In this document: piece by piece, positions 28,931 through 36,941 of the stretch
Layout: each line of letters begins with the position of its first letter
Numbering within the stretch: position 1 is the first letter of the stretch
Source of the DNA: Rhodocyclales bacterium
GTDB taxonomy: Bacteria > Pseudomonadota > Gammaproteobacteria > Burkholderiales > Rhodocyclaceae
NCBI GenBank assembly: GCA_028292505.1
Contig: JAQGMF010000013.1
Coordinates: 100,025-147,932 of the forward strand
Direction: 5' to 3'
DNA: 47,908 nt
Position numbers and translations under genes: made by a program
Notes under the pieces: model-generated
The model's input: only the letters and a program-made list of their open reading frames with translations
The model's database searches: none
What the model was told of the DNA's origin: nothing

Positions 28931-29722
28931 TCATTTGCCTTTGAATTGCGGCTTGCGCTTTTCCTTGAACGCGCGCCCGGCTTCTTTGCGGTCTTCGGTA
29001 TCGAGCAGCAGCGCGCGCACGTCGGTTTCATACTTCATGCCGTTCGCGAAATCGGCGGCGGTGCCCTTGCGCATCGCTTCCTTCGCGAACATGACGGCGA
29101 GCGGCGCGTGTCCCGCGATGTGCTCGGCAAGCGTCTGGGTCTGCGCCGCCAATTGAGCGCGCGTCGTGAGCCGCGTGATGAGGCCGATTCGCAGCGCTTC
29201 CGCGGCATCGATGCGTTCGGCGGACAGCAGCATGTCGAGTGCGCGGCCCATGCCGATCATGCGCGACAGGCGTTGCGTGCCGCCGGCGCCGGGCAGCGTG
29301 CCGCGGCTTACTTCAGGCAATGCAAAGGTTGCGTCGTCGGACGCGATGCGGATGTCGCATGCGAGCGCCATTTCGAGTCCGCCGCCGAGGCAGTGTCCGT
29401 GTATCGATGCGATCGATGGTTTTTTCAGCTCGTCGAATGCTTCGATCCAGTGGCCCTGCAGGCGCGACTGGTGGAATTCGGCGGGTGTGGGCGGTTCGGC
29501 AAAACCTTTGATGTCGGCGCCTGCGCAGAACGCGCGCTCGCCGGCGCCTTTGATCACGATGACGCGCACGGCCGGATCGGCATCGGCCGCGCGCAGTGCG
29601 GCGGGCAATTGCGAGCGCACTTCGTCGTTGATCGAATTCATGGCCTGCGGGCGGTTGAGTGTAATCACCGCAATCGCGTTATTGCACTCGAGGATTACTG
29701 CCGCGTCAGCCTGCTGCGCCAT
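28931..29722 (-). CDS. Enoyl-CoA hydratase, crotonase family (copy 1)
   Basis: A 263-residue crotonase-fold enzyme. The oxyanion-hole segments are ERAFCAGADIKGF and HGHCLGGGLEMALACD. Both catalytic Glu positions of a true hydratase are present: the Glu in GGGLE and the Glu in FALPEV, followed by GTLPGAGGTQRLSRMIG. It probably adds water to a trans-2-enoyl-CoA formed in this pathway. The C-terminus has the usual helical tail ending RAFKEKRKPQFKGK. ATG 29722 is 5 bp downstream of the stop of the second crotonase gene, so the two are co-translated. Specific substrate unknown. Confidence 0.94.
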   Translation of the reverse strand: MAQQADAAVILECNNAIAVITLNRPQAMNSINDEVRSQLPAALRAADADPAVRVIVIKGAGERAFCAGADIKGFAEPPTPAEFHQSRLQGHWIEAFDELKKPSIASIHGHCLGGGLEMALACDIRIASDDATFALPEVSRGTLPGAGGTQRLSRMIGMGRALDMLLSAERIDAAEALRIGLITRLTTRAQLAAQTQTLAEHIAGHAPLAVMFAKEAMRKGTAADFANGMKYETDVRALLLDTEDRKEAGRAFKEKRKPQFKGK

Positions 29723-29727
29723 GACAC

Positions 29728-30447
29728 TTAATGTCGGGTGTGTCCGTGGAATTTTGCGGACGTCTCAATCGCTGCGGCGAGATCCGACCTGAGCGCGCGG
29801 TTAAGCATCGCTTTATCGGCGGCAAAGGCCTGCGCGTCGAATGCACCGAGTGCCGCCGCAATTTTTTGCGCCGCGGCGTTGAGTCCCGCTGCCGGCACCA
29901 CTTCGCGGGCGATCCCGCGCGTGAGCGCTTCGGCGGCGGGCATCCAGCGTCCGCTGAGGATAAGGTCGGTCGCCAATCCACTGCCATAGCGGTCCTTGAC
30001 GATCGCGACGCCAGGCAATGCCGGCAGCCCTTTATTGATTTCCGGCAACGAGAAGCGCGCGGTATCCGCCGCGACGACCGCATCGCATAACAGCGGAATC
30101 ATCATGCCGGCACCGCATGCAGAGCCGTTGACCGCCGCGACGATGGGCTTCCTGAAGTCAGCCAGCGCGAGCAGCGCAGCGGCGAACTCGGCACGCCGTT
30201 GTGCGAGATAAGCGTCCGCATTCTCGGCAGGGCGTGAAAGATCTGCGCCGGCGGAAAAATTCCGTTCGCCGCTGCCCGTCACGACCACGGCGCGAACCTC
30301 CGCGCGCGACGCTGCATCCTTCAACGCTTTATTGAATTCAACCAGCAGCGGCAGCGACAACGCATTGGCTTTTTGCGGCCGGTTGAACGTGAGCCAGAGC
30401 ACGCCATCGTGAACGCTGACGATGAGTTCTGCTTGCTCGGTGGTCAT
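29728..30447 (-). CDS. Crotonase-family protein (copy 2), one catalytic Glu missing
   Basis: A 239-residue crotonase relative. The start is the ATG at 30447 (MTTEQAELIVSVHDGVLWLT). The longer frame to 30525 reads through the palindromic repeat and is not credible. The oxyanion-hole segments are GERNFSAGADLSRPAEN and VNGSACGAGMMIPLLCD. In the second, the Glu expected after GGG is Met (GAGMM), whereas the later Glu in SLPEI is kept. One-Glu crotonases are often enoyl-CoA isomerases or other CoA-dependent enzymes rather than hydratases, so the two neighbouring crotonases probably do different steps. That is inference. It follows the TcuA-like gene after 147 bp containing the repeat and precedes copy 1 by 5 bp. 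Confidence 0.88.
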   Translation of the reverse strand: MTTEQAELIVSVHDGVLWLTFNRPQKANALSLPLLVEFNKALKDAASRAEVRAVVVTGSGERNFSAGADLSRPAENADAYLAQRRAEFAAALLALADFRKPIVAAVNGSACGAGMMIPLLCDAVVAADTARFSLPEINKGLPALPGVAIVKDRYGSGLATDLILSGRWMPAAEALTRGIAREVVPAAGLNAAAQKIAAALGAFDAQAFAADKAMLNRALRSDLAAAIETSAKFHGHTRH

Positions 30448-30483
30448 GGGTTCACTTTTTAATGAATACAGCGTTCGGAAGAT

Positions 30484-30586
30484 CTCGAACCGCAAAGGAC
30501 GCGAAGGACGCCAAGGTAAAACCAAGATTTACAGACGTCATTTGCTTTTGATTTCCTTCGCGTCCTTCGCGTCCTTAGCGGTGAAG
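30484..30586. repeat. Palindromic GGACGCRAA repeat element, solitary copy
   Basis: The left arm at 30489-30516 reads ACCGCAAAGGACGCGAAGGA and continues with CGCCAAGG. The right arm, 30555-30582, is its reverse complement with two mismatches over 28 bp. The centre is 38 bp. Each arm is made of a short unit close to GGACGCGAA repeated two to three times. The same arms occur at 46.5-47.3 kb around the GxxExxY gene. Here the element lies inside the catabolic operon, between the TcuA-like gene and crotonase copy 2, and would form a strong RNA hairpin in the message. Confidence 0.9.
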
Positions 30587-30594
30587 CTTTAAAA

Positions 30595-32076
30595 CTAACC
30601 TTGCTTCGCCGCCAGCGCCGCGCCTTTGCCCGCGAGCCGCCCGAACACCGCACCGGAAACGAGCCCGGTGCCGCTCGGATAGTTGAAGTAGAAGAGCCCG
30701 CCGACCATCTCGCCCGCGCAATAGAGGCCGGGGATCGGCTTGAAGTGCACATTGACGACCTGGCCGGTTTCCTTGTCGATGCGCAGGCCGCCGAACGTGA
30801 ACGTGATGCCGCACGTCGTCGAATACGCATCGTACGGCGGCGTGTCGAGAGCCTGCGCCCAGTTCGATTTTTTCGGCTCGATGCCTTCGGTGCCTTTGCC
30901 GTCCTTGACCACGTGATTGAACGGCACGTCTTTCTTCACCGCCGCGTTGTACTCGCGCACCGTTTTCAAGAATCCGTCCGGGTTCACGCCTTCGAGCTTG
31001 GTTGCGAGCTCTTCGAGCGTATTGGCGCTGACCTTGGTCATGAACTTGATGCGGTATTCCGAGCGCAGAAGCTTGCTGACCTTGGAATCGAATACCTGCC
31101 ACGCGAACTGCGCCGGTTGCTGAAGCACCGCGCCGCCGTATTTTGCATAGGTAAACGAATGAAAATCGGCGCCTTCGTCGACGAAGCGCTTGCCGTCAGC
31201 ATTGATGAGCAGACCAAAGATATAACTGTGTTTCTGGAACTGGTCGCCGACGGTCACATCGCCGAATTCCGGCGCATTGCGGTCCCAGCCAGTGGCGTGG
31301 CAACCCGACCAGTTGCCGTAGGGCGCCGCACCGATGTCCAGCGCCATTTTCAAACCATCGCCCTGGTTGAAGCGCGAGCCGCGTACTTTGCACAGTTCCC
31401 AGCCCGGGCCGAGATAGCGCGTGCGCATTTCGGGATTGGCTTCGAAGCCGCCGCATGCGAGCACGACCGACTTCGCGCGGAGTTCGACCGGCTGGCCTTT
31501 CTGCTGCGCGCGTACGCCGGAGACGGTTTCGCCGTCGAATATCAACGATGAAACGCGCGTGTCGTATTGAATGTCGATGCCGTTCTTTTTCGCCGCCTTG
31601 TCGAGGTAATCGACGAGGCCGGCGCCGCCGCCGTTGACTTCGATCGGCATGTTGCCGAAGTAAACGCGCTTGCCGTCGACCATGCCTGATTGACGGCCAT
31701 GGTTCAGGATGAATTTCGCGCCCTTGGTGCGCAGCCATGCCATGGTGTCGAGACTTTGCGTCACCAGGATTTCCGAGAGGTCGGGATCGGTGCGGAAACT
31801 CGTGAGCCGGAACAACACGTCGAAAAATTCGTCGGTGGTGTTGGTGCCGAAGTTGCTGTTGGCCGCTTCTTCGTCGGTGATGTCGGTGACGCGCCTGAGA
31901 TCTTCGAGCGACTCGTAGGCGAAGCGCATGACGCCGCCCGCAAAGCGGCTGTTGCCGCCGTGTTCGTCTTCGCTTGCCGCCTCGAGGATTAAAACTTTGG
32001 CGCCGTTTTCCTGCGCCGAGAGAGCCGCGCTCAGGGCAGCGTTGCCTTTGCCTACAACGATGACATCGTATTCCAC
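30595..32076 (-). CDS. FAD-dependent dehydrogenase, TcuA-like (fumarate reductase/succinate dehydrogenase flavoprotein family)
   Basis: A 493-residue flavoprotein. It starts at a GTG (32076, VEYDVIVVGKGNAAL) with GGAGG 11 bases upstream. The FAD fingerprint is VVGKGNAALSAALSAQENGA with Glu at the end of strand 2 (LILEAA), and HGGNSRFAGG follows. A second nucleotide strand is VVLACGGFEANPEM, and the C-terminal FAD block is PIPGLYCAGEMVGGLFYFNY. The family pattern is that of tricarballylate dehydrogenase TcuA and related 3-ketosteroid/fumarate-type oxidoreductases. TcuA oxidises tricarballylate to cis-aconitate. There is no TcuB electron-transfer gene next to it, so the substrate here is uncertain. 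It is the first gene of the leftward catabolic operon. Confidence 0.88.
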   Translation of the reverse strand: MEYDVIVVGKGNAALSAALSAQENGAKVLILEAASEDEHGGNSRFAGGVMRFAYESLEDLRRVTDITDEEAANSNFGTNTTDEFFDVLFRLTSFRTDPDLSEILVTQSLDTMAWLRTKGAKFILNHGRQSGMVDGKRVYFGNMPIEVNGGGAGLVDYLDKAAKKNGIDIQYDTRVSSLIFDGETVSGVRAQQKGQPVELRAKSVVLACGGFEANPEMRTRYLGPGWELCKVRGSRFNQGDGLKMALDIGAAPYGNWSGCHATGWDRNAPEFGDVTVGDQFQKHSYIFGLLINADGKRFVDEGADFHSFTYAKYGGAVLQQPAQFAWQVFDSKVSKLLRSEYRIKFMTKVSANTLEELATKLEGVNPDGFLKTVREYNAAVKKDVPFNHVVKDGKGTEGIEPKKSNWAQALDTPPYDAYSTTCGITFTFGGLRIDKETGQVVNVHFKPIPGLYCAGEMVGGLFYFNYPSGTGLVSGAVFGRLAGKGAALAAKQG

Positions 32077-32361
32077 GTTACTCGAAGCCTCCAGGTTGAA
32101 CCCTTCACAGGAAGGATAATCACAAAGCGGTCAGGGCAGGACGGGCAGACTCGCGGCCGCGGGAGCGGGCGTGTCCGGTGCTTGCACAGGCTGCCTGTTC
32201 TGATGGTGTCGTGCGCTCGCGAGCGATGCGCGGACAGTCGCAATTTTATCGCAGAACGCCGTCTGCGTGGGGCGCCGGTTGAGTTCGTGCACGAGTTGCC
32301 GCACAATCGCGCGCTTCATTTTGTCAATCGCACAGCGCGCCGCGGGCGTGCCGCTTAACCG

Positions 32362-33330
32362 GTGAACCCCTTGAAATCTCTCATCCCCGCACTCGTCGCC
32401 GCCGCCATGCTTATCGCGTTCGGGCCGGCATCCGCCCAGACTTATCCGTCGAAGTCCATCCGCATCGTCGTGCCCGCGGTGCCGGGCGGCGGGACCGACA
32501 TCCTGGCGCGGCTGTTGAGTCCGCGGCTCACAGAAATTTTCGGCCAGACGATCATCGTCGACAATCGCGGCGGTGCGTTCACCAACATCGGCACTGAAAT
32601 CGTCGCGCGTTCGGCGCCCGATGGCTACACGCTGCTCATCGCGACGACGCCGCACGCCATCAATCCCGCACTTTTTCCGAAGCTGCCGTTCGATCCGATC
32701 AACGATTTCACGATGATGAGCCAGCTCGCGTTGACACAGACGGTGCTCGTCGTGCATCCGTCGCTGCCGGCGACCAACGTCAAAGAGTTCATCGCGCTGG
32801 CGAAAGCGCGGCCCGGACAATTGACCGCGGGCACCGCCGGCGGCAATTCGGCATACCTCGCCGTCGAGATGTTGAAGTCCATGGCGAAGATCGACGTGCT
32901 CAACATCGCTTATAAAGGCGCGGGCCAGGCGTTGAACGATACGGTCGCCGGGCAGGTGCAGTTCCAGGTCAACACGCTGCTCGCGGCGTTGCCGTTCATA
33001 CAGGCGGGCCGTTTGCGCGCGATCGGCGTGTGCGGTGCCAAACGCGCGACCGCGCTGCCGGAAGTCGCAACGGTCGCCGAAACAATCAAGGGTTTCGAAT
33101 CGAGCGGCTGGTATGCATTGATGGGTGCGGCGGGTACGCCGCGGGACGTCGTGCTGCGCATACACGACGGATTCAGCAAGGCGTTGCGCACGCCGGAAAT
33201 CACCCGTCGCCTCGCCGAGATGGGCGTCGATGTCGTCGCCGGCACGCCCGACGAACTTACCAGGTTGATGCCGCGTGAAATCGCGAAGTGGGGCGCCGTC
33301 GTCAAATCGTCGGGCGCGAAGGCAGAATAA
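32362..33330 (+). CDS. Bug/TctC-type periplasmic solute receptor 2
   Basis: A 322-residue solute-binding receptor. It begins at a GTG at 32362 (GTG AAC CCC TTG) without an obvious ribosome site. The signal peptide NPLKSLIPALVAAAMLIAF is cleaved near PASAQ, followed by TYPSKSIRIVVPAVPGGGTD. Further family blocks are IIVDNRGGAFTNIGTEIVA, SAPDGYTLLIATTPHAINPA, GTAGGNSAYLAVEMLKSM and IAYKGAGQALNDTVAGQVQF. It is divergent from the TcuA-like gene, with a 285-bp shared gap that may hold control sites. It ends 5 bp from the end of the HIT gene, which runs the other way. No TctAB partner is present. Confidence 0.94.
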   Translation: MNPLKSLIPALVAAAMLIAFGPASAQTYPSKSIRIVVPAVPGGGTDILARLLSPRLTEIFGQTIIVDNRGGAFTNIGTEIVARSAPDGYTLLIATTPHAINPALFPKLPFDPINDFTMMSQLALTQTVLVVHPSLPATNVKEFIALAKARPGQLTAGTAGGNSAYLAVEMLKSMAKIDVLNIAYKGAGQALNDTVAGQVQFQVNTLLAALPFIQAGRLRAIGVCGAKRATALPEVATVAETIKGFESSGWYALMGAAGTPRDVVLRIHDGFSKALRTPEITRRLAEMGVDVVAGTPDELTRLMPREIAKWGAVVKSSGAKAE

Positions 33331-33335
33331 GCCGC

Positions 33336-33788
33336 TTAGAAGTTGCGATAGGTGTCGCTCGCGAGCAGGCGCTGGATTTCCGCCTTGAGTTCCGCGATGT
33401 CGTCGGCGCGCAGCCGCTCGAGATTGCCCATTTTTTCCTTGAAGGCCTGCGCAGTTGGCGGAAACGCGAGCGGCTGACCGTAAGCCTGGATTTCGGCGCC
33501 GCGCGCGCGTCCATACAAATGCAGGTGCAACTCGTGCCGCCAGTTGCCGTTGTCCTGGTAATTGATGCGGCCGATGTCGATGCCCTGCCGCGTGAGCACG
33601 TTTTTCATCGCCCGTCCGGCAATCATCGACAGCTTCATGAATTCAATCGCGAGTTCCTGCGACAACTGCGTGCGATCTTCTACCGTGACCTTCGGATTGA
33701 TGATGAGATGACCGCCGTCGCGGCGCGAGACATGCGGCTGCTCGGGCGCGATGATCAAAAAATTCGGCGTTTCGAATACCAGCGGCAT
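33336..33788 (-). CDS. HIT-domain protein
   Basis: A 150-residue protein starting at ATG 33788 (MPLVFETPNFLIIAPEQPHV), with GGAGATGCCGCATC upstream. The longer open frame to 33878 lacks a site. The histidine-triad-like segment is NWRHELHLHLYGRARG, giving closely spaced His as in HIT nucleotide hydrolases and transferases. HIT proteins cleave nucleoside mono- or dinucleotide phosphoester and phosphoramidate bonds. The N-terminal half has GGHLIINPKVTVEDRTQLS, typical of the HIT fold's first strands. It is the only leftward gene between two rightward Bug receptor genes, an odd place for a housekeeping protein. The function in this cluster is unknown. Confidence 0.65.
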   Translation of the reverse strand: MPLVFETPNFLIIAPEQPHVSRRDGGHLIINPKVTVEDRTQLSQELAIEFMKLSMIAGRAMKNVLTRQGIDIGRINYQDNGNWRHELHLHLYGRARGAEIQAYGQPLAFPPTAQAFKEKMGNLERLRADDIAELKAEIQRLLASDTYRNF

Positions 33789-33919
33789 GATGCGGCATCT
33801 CCTGTGTGCCGCCGGAATATTACGCCAATACCGCACGGCGGAGAATGCCAGGTTGAGTTTCGCCGGGCCTTGCTCCACAATCGTCCGACACCAAATAAGC
33901 TTTACTCAGGAGGATGAAA

Positions 33920-34897
33920 ATGAGATTCACGCCACGCGTCATTTGCGTATTCAGCGTCTTCATCGCAATGGGCTTTGCCGCAACCGTGTCGGCGCAAACT
34001 TATCCGTCCAAACCCGTGCGCATGATCGTCGGCTTTCCCGCCGGCGGCCCGGTCGACATCGTCGCGCGCATGATGTCGCCGAAGCTTGGCGAAGTGCTCG
34101 GTCAGCAGGTGATCGTCGACAATCGCGGCGGCGCCAATGGTCTCATCGGCGCGGACGCAGTCGCCAAATCGGCGCCCGATGGTTATACGATGATTCTGAT
34201 CAGCACCGGCACGGCGACGATCAGCCCGCACATTTATCCCAAGATGCCGTATGACCCCGCCCGCGATCTTGCCTGCGTGACGCTGGTCAGCAGCACGGGA
34301 GAATTGCTCGTCGTCCATCCGTCAGTGCCGGCGAAGAACGTCAAGGAACTGATCGCAATAGCGAAAGCGAAGCCCGGCCAGATTACGATTGCGTCCACCG
34401 GCAGCGGCGGTTTGCCGCACCTTGCGCTGGAACTGTTCAAGATGGAGGCGAAGGTCAACATGCTGCACGTGCCGTTCAACGGCGCCGCGCCCGCGGTCTC
34501 CAACGCCCTTGGCGGTCAGGTGCTCGGCGTGATCGCCGATTTGCCGGTACTGCAGCCGCACATCGAAAGCGGCAGGCTGCGCGCGCTTGCACTCGCCGCG
34601 CCGAAACGCTCGCCGCTGTTCCCGAATGTGCCGACGATGATCGAGCAGGGCCTGCCCAAAGTCGAAGCACTTAATTGGTACGGGATTCAGGTAGCCGCTA
34701 AAACGCCGCCGGAAATTATCGCAAAACTCAACGAAGCGTTTGGCAAAACGTTGAACGATGCCGACATGCGCCAGAAGCTTGTCGGCCGCGGCGCCGACCC
34801 GATGCCGGGCACGCCCGCGGAATTTGCGGCTTTCGTGAAGGCGGAATACGAAAAATGGGGCCCGATCGCCAAGGCGTCGGGCGCGAAGGTCGACTGA
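33920..34897 (+). CDS. Bug/TctC-type periplasmic solute receptor 3
   Basis: A 325-residue Bug receptor. Two ATG are close: 33914 sits directly on the ribosome site (GGAGG ATG), so the second, 33920 (MRFTPRVICVFSVFIAMGF), spaced 6 bp from GGAGG, is preferred. The signal peptide ends near TVSAQ. Mature features are TYPSKPVRMIVGFPAGGPVD, VIVDNRGGANGLIGADAVA, SAPDGYTMILISTGTATIS, VPFNGAAPAVSNALGGQVLG and LRALALAAPKRSPLF. It is the third orphan receptor in 8.5 kb. It is separate from receptor 2 in sequence detail (GPVDIVARMMSPKL against GTDILARLLSPRL), so they probably bind different acids. Downstream it meets the GGDEF gene tail to tail. Confidence 0.95.
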   Translation: MRFTPRVICVFSVFIAMGFAATVSAQTYPSKPVRMIVGFPAGGPVDIVARMMSPKLGEVLGQQVIVDNRGGANGLIGADAVAKSAPDGYTMILISTGTATISPHIYPKMPYDPARDLACVTLVSSTGELLVVHPSVPAKNVKELIAIAKAKPGQITIASTGSGGLPHLALELFKMEAKVNMLHVPFNGAAPAVSNALGGQVLGVIADLPVLQPHIESGRLRALALAAPKRSPLFPNVPTMIEQGLPKVEALNWYGIQVAAKTPPEIIAKLNEAFGKTLNDADMRQKLVGRGADPMPGTPAEFAAFVKAEYEKWGPIAKASGAKVD

Positions 34898-34910
34898 CCG
34901 CGCACCGGTT

Positions 34911-36803
34911 TCAGTTGCGCGCCGGCACGGCGGTAAACTGAAAGCAGTTGCGAAATTTTTTCGCGTTGTACATGGAAACGTCCGCGAGCTTGATCAGGCT
35001 TTCCGCGTCCACGGCATCCGTCGGGTAAATCGCGATCCCGATGCTGGTGCCGATACGGACGACGTGCTGACGGTTCTCGAGGCTGAACGAGGTGGCGAGC
35101 GCTGCGATAATTTTTTCGGCAACCGCCGCCACTGCCTGGCGGCTCGTCGTGTCGCGCAGAATCACCGTGAACTCATCGCCGCCGACGCGCGCCACGGTGT
35201 CCGAATCGCGCACCTGGCCGCGAATTCTGTCGGCAACGCTTTTCAAGAGCTCGTCGCCCGCGTTGTGGCCGAGCGAGTCGTTGACGGGCTTAAAGTGATC
35301 GAGGTCCAGGTAAAGAAGCGCGAATTGCGATGAATCCCGTTTGCTCGCGACGATCGCCTGCGCCAGCCGGTCGTTGAACAGCAGGCGGTTGGGCAGGCCC
35401 GTCAGGCTGTCGTGATGCGCGACGTGCTGGATGCGCTCTTCGATCTGTTTGCGTTCGGTCAAATCGCGCAGCGTGGCGGCGCTGCCGATGATCACGCCAT
35501 TCGCATCCTTGATCGGCGACACGCCGATCGAAACGGCGATGCGGCGGCCGTCCTTGGTCATGCGTTCCGCGTCATAACTGACCGTATTGCCTGACAGAAC
35601 CTGCTGCTGGTTGCCCGAGACGGTAACTTGCTCTTCGGGCGGAAAGATTTCCTTGAGACGGTTGCCAACCGCCTCCTGCGCAGTCCATCCGAGCAGGCGC
35701 TCGGCCGCCGAATTCCAGATGACGATTATGCTGTCGCGGTCGCGGCCGATCACGCAGTCATGAGAATTTTCGACGATCGACGCCAGCCGCGTGCGCGTGT
35801 CTTCGGCGTACTTGCGCTGCGCGAGGTCGTGCACGAGTTCGCGGTTGGCGTGCTTCAGCCGGATTATCAGCATGGCGATGATGTACGCGAGCAGCAGCAA
35901 GCCGCCGGTGATGCCGCCGCCGATGCGATAAAGCGTGGGTTTTTCGGATTCGACTTGCGCGAGCACGGATTCGCGCGACGAGCCGACCACTACCTTCAAC
36001 GGATAGTCGCTGACCGAATCAAAAGCGATCACTTCGCTCACACCATCTATGGTGGCGGCGCTCTGGACTCCCGCGTGTTTCGCCATGACCGCTTTGATGA
36101 CGGGCGTGCCGCTCAAGTCGGCGCCATAAGACACGAGCTGGCCTTTGCGGCGCGAAATCACGATGCCGTCGTCGCGCAGCAGGGTGACCACGCCGTGCTC
36201 GCCGAGGGAGACCGTGCTGAAGTAGCGCGCGAAGTATTCCGGATCCACCAGCAGTACGACGACGCCGGCAAACGCGCCCCCGGGCGTATTCAGGCGCCGG
36301 CTCAGCGGGATCGACCAGCGGCCGGTTGCACGCACGAGCAGCGGCTTACCGATGTAAAGCTTGTGCGTATCGCCGGTCAGATGCGCGCGAAAGTGCTCGC
36401 GATCGCCGCGATATTCGCGCGAGAAGATCCGCGATGACGCCGCGATATAACCATCGGTGCCGAACATGCTGATTTGCAGCAGATAGGGCATCGAGTTAGC
36501 GAGATGGCGCCGCGTCGCGCCGAAGTCGACGCCGCGCGCGCCTTTGCGTTCGAGGTCGGCCGCGAGCAGCGACGACTGGTAGTCGAGAACCTTGACGATG
36601 TCCAGCACGTGTTCGCCGAAAGTCCGCGCAAGATTGACGTTGGCCGTGACCGCGGCGGCGATTGCTTCGGACTCTCTGCGCTCGATGTGGGCGAACAGCG
36701 CGAACCAGACCGCGATGATCGCGGGCAAAGCGGCTAACAGCGCCAGCGCTGCGATCAGAGCGTCGGCGGATATCCTGCGTTTACCGGTCGAATGCGCGCG
36801 CAA
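34911..36803 (-). CDS. Membrane PAS-GGDEF diguanylate cyclase with periplasmic sensor
   Basis: A 630-residue c-di-GMP synthase. It starts at TTG 36803 with GGAGG 7 bases upstream, which decides the start. TM1 is about residues 14-38 and TM2 about 297-318, flanking a periplasmic double-Cache-type sensor (YLLQISMFGTDGYIAASSRI, HFRAHLTGDTHKLYIGKPLL). A PAS domain follows (ENSHDCVIGRDRDSIIVIWN, ERMTKDGRRIAVSIGVSPI). Last comes the GGDEF domain, from HVAHHDSLTGLPNRLLFNDR. The active site RVGGDEF is intact, and the inhibitory I-site RxxD (RDSD) lies exactly five residues before GGDEF. So it should be an active, product-inhibited cyclase responding to a periplasmic small molecule. No EAL domain is present. 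It is downstream of the histidine kinase gene with a 138-bp gap. Confidence 0.95.
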   Translation of the reverse strand: MRAHSTGKRRISADALIAALALLAALPAIIAVWFALFAHIERRESEAIAAAVTANVNLARTFGEHVLDIVKVLDYQSSLLAADLERKGARGVDFGATRRHLANSMPYLLQISMFGTDGYIAASSRIFSREYRGDREHFRAHLTGDTHKLYIGKPLLVRATGRWSIPLSRRLNTPGGAFAGVVVLLVDPEYFARYFSTVSLGEHGVVTLLRDDGIVISRRKGQLVSYGADLSGTPVIKAVMAKHAGVQSAATIDGVSEVIAFDSVSDYPLKVVVGSSRESVLAQVESEKPTLYRIGGGITGGLLLLAYIIAMLIIRLKHANRELVHDLAQRKYAEDTRTRLASIVENSHDCVIGRDRDSIIVIWNSAAERLLGWTAQEAVGNRLKEIFPPEEQVTVSGNQQQVLSGNTVSYDAERMTKDGRRIAVSIGVSPIKDANGVIIGSAATLRDLTERKQIEERIQHVAHHDSLTGLPNRLLFNDRLAQAIVASKRDSSQFALLYLDLDHFKPVNDSLGHNAGDELLKSVADRIRGQVRDSDTVARVGGDEFTVILRDTTSRQAVAAVAEKIIAALATSFSLENRQHVVRIGTSIGIAIYPTDAVDAESLIKLADVSMYNAKKFRNCFQFTAVPARN

Positions 36804-36857
36804 TTTATGTCCTCCAGCGCCCGCTTATCTGGCTGCTGCGGGCTTTCTACAGACGAC

Positions 36858-36863
36858 AGTATA
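36858..36863 (-). promoter_or_regulatory. Possible -10 box of the GGDEF gene
   Basis: On the minus strand the hexamer TATACT lies about 55 bp upstream of the TTG start. It sits within a short palindrome CGACA...TGTCG (36854-36874). The -35 region is weak. The location in the 138-bp gap after the histidine kinase gene makes a separate promoter plausible. Confidence 0.3.
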
Positions 36864-36941
36864 GTCACTGTGTCGCTACTGTGCGCAGGCCTTTGCCTGG
36901 CGCACACAAGTGGAGGCGGCGCGGCGTGCGCCTTCGTCGAT

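Noticed and set aside
30448..30525. Longer N-terminus for crotonase copy 2
   Set aside because: It would translate the repeat element (WRPSRPLRFE). The ATG at 30447 fits the family start.
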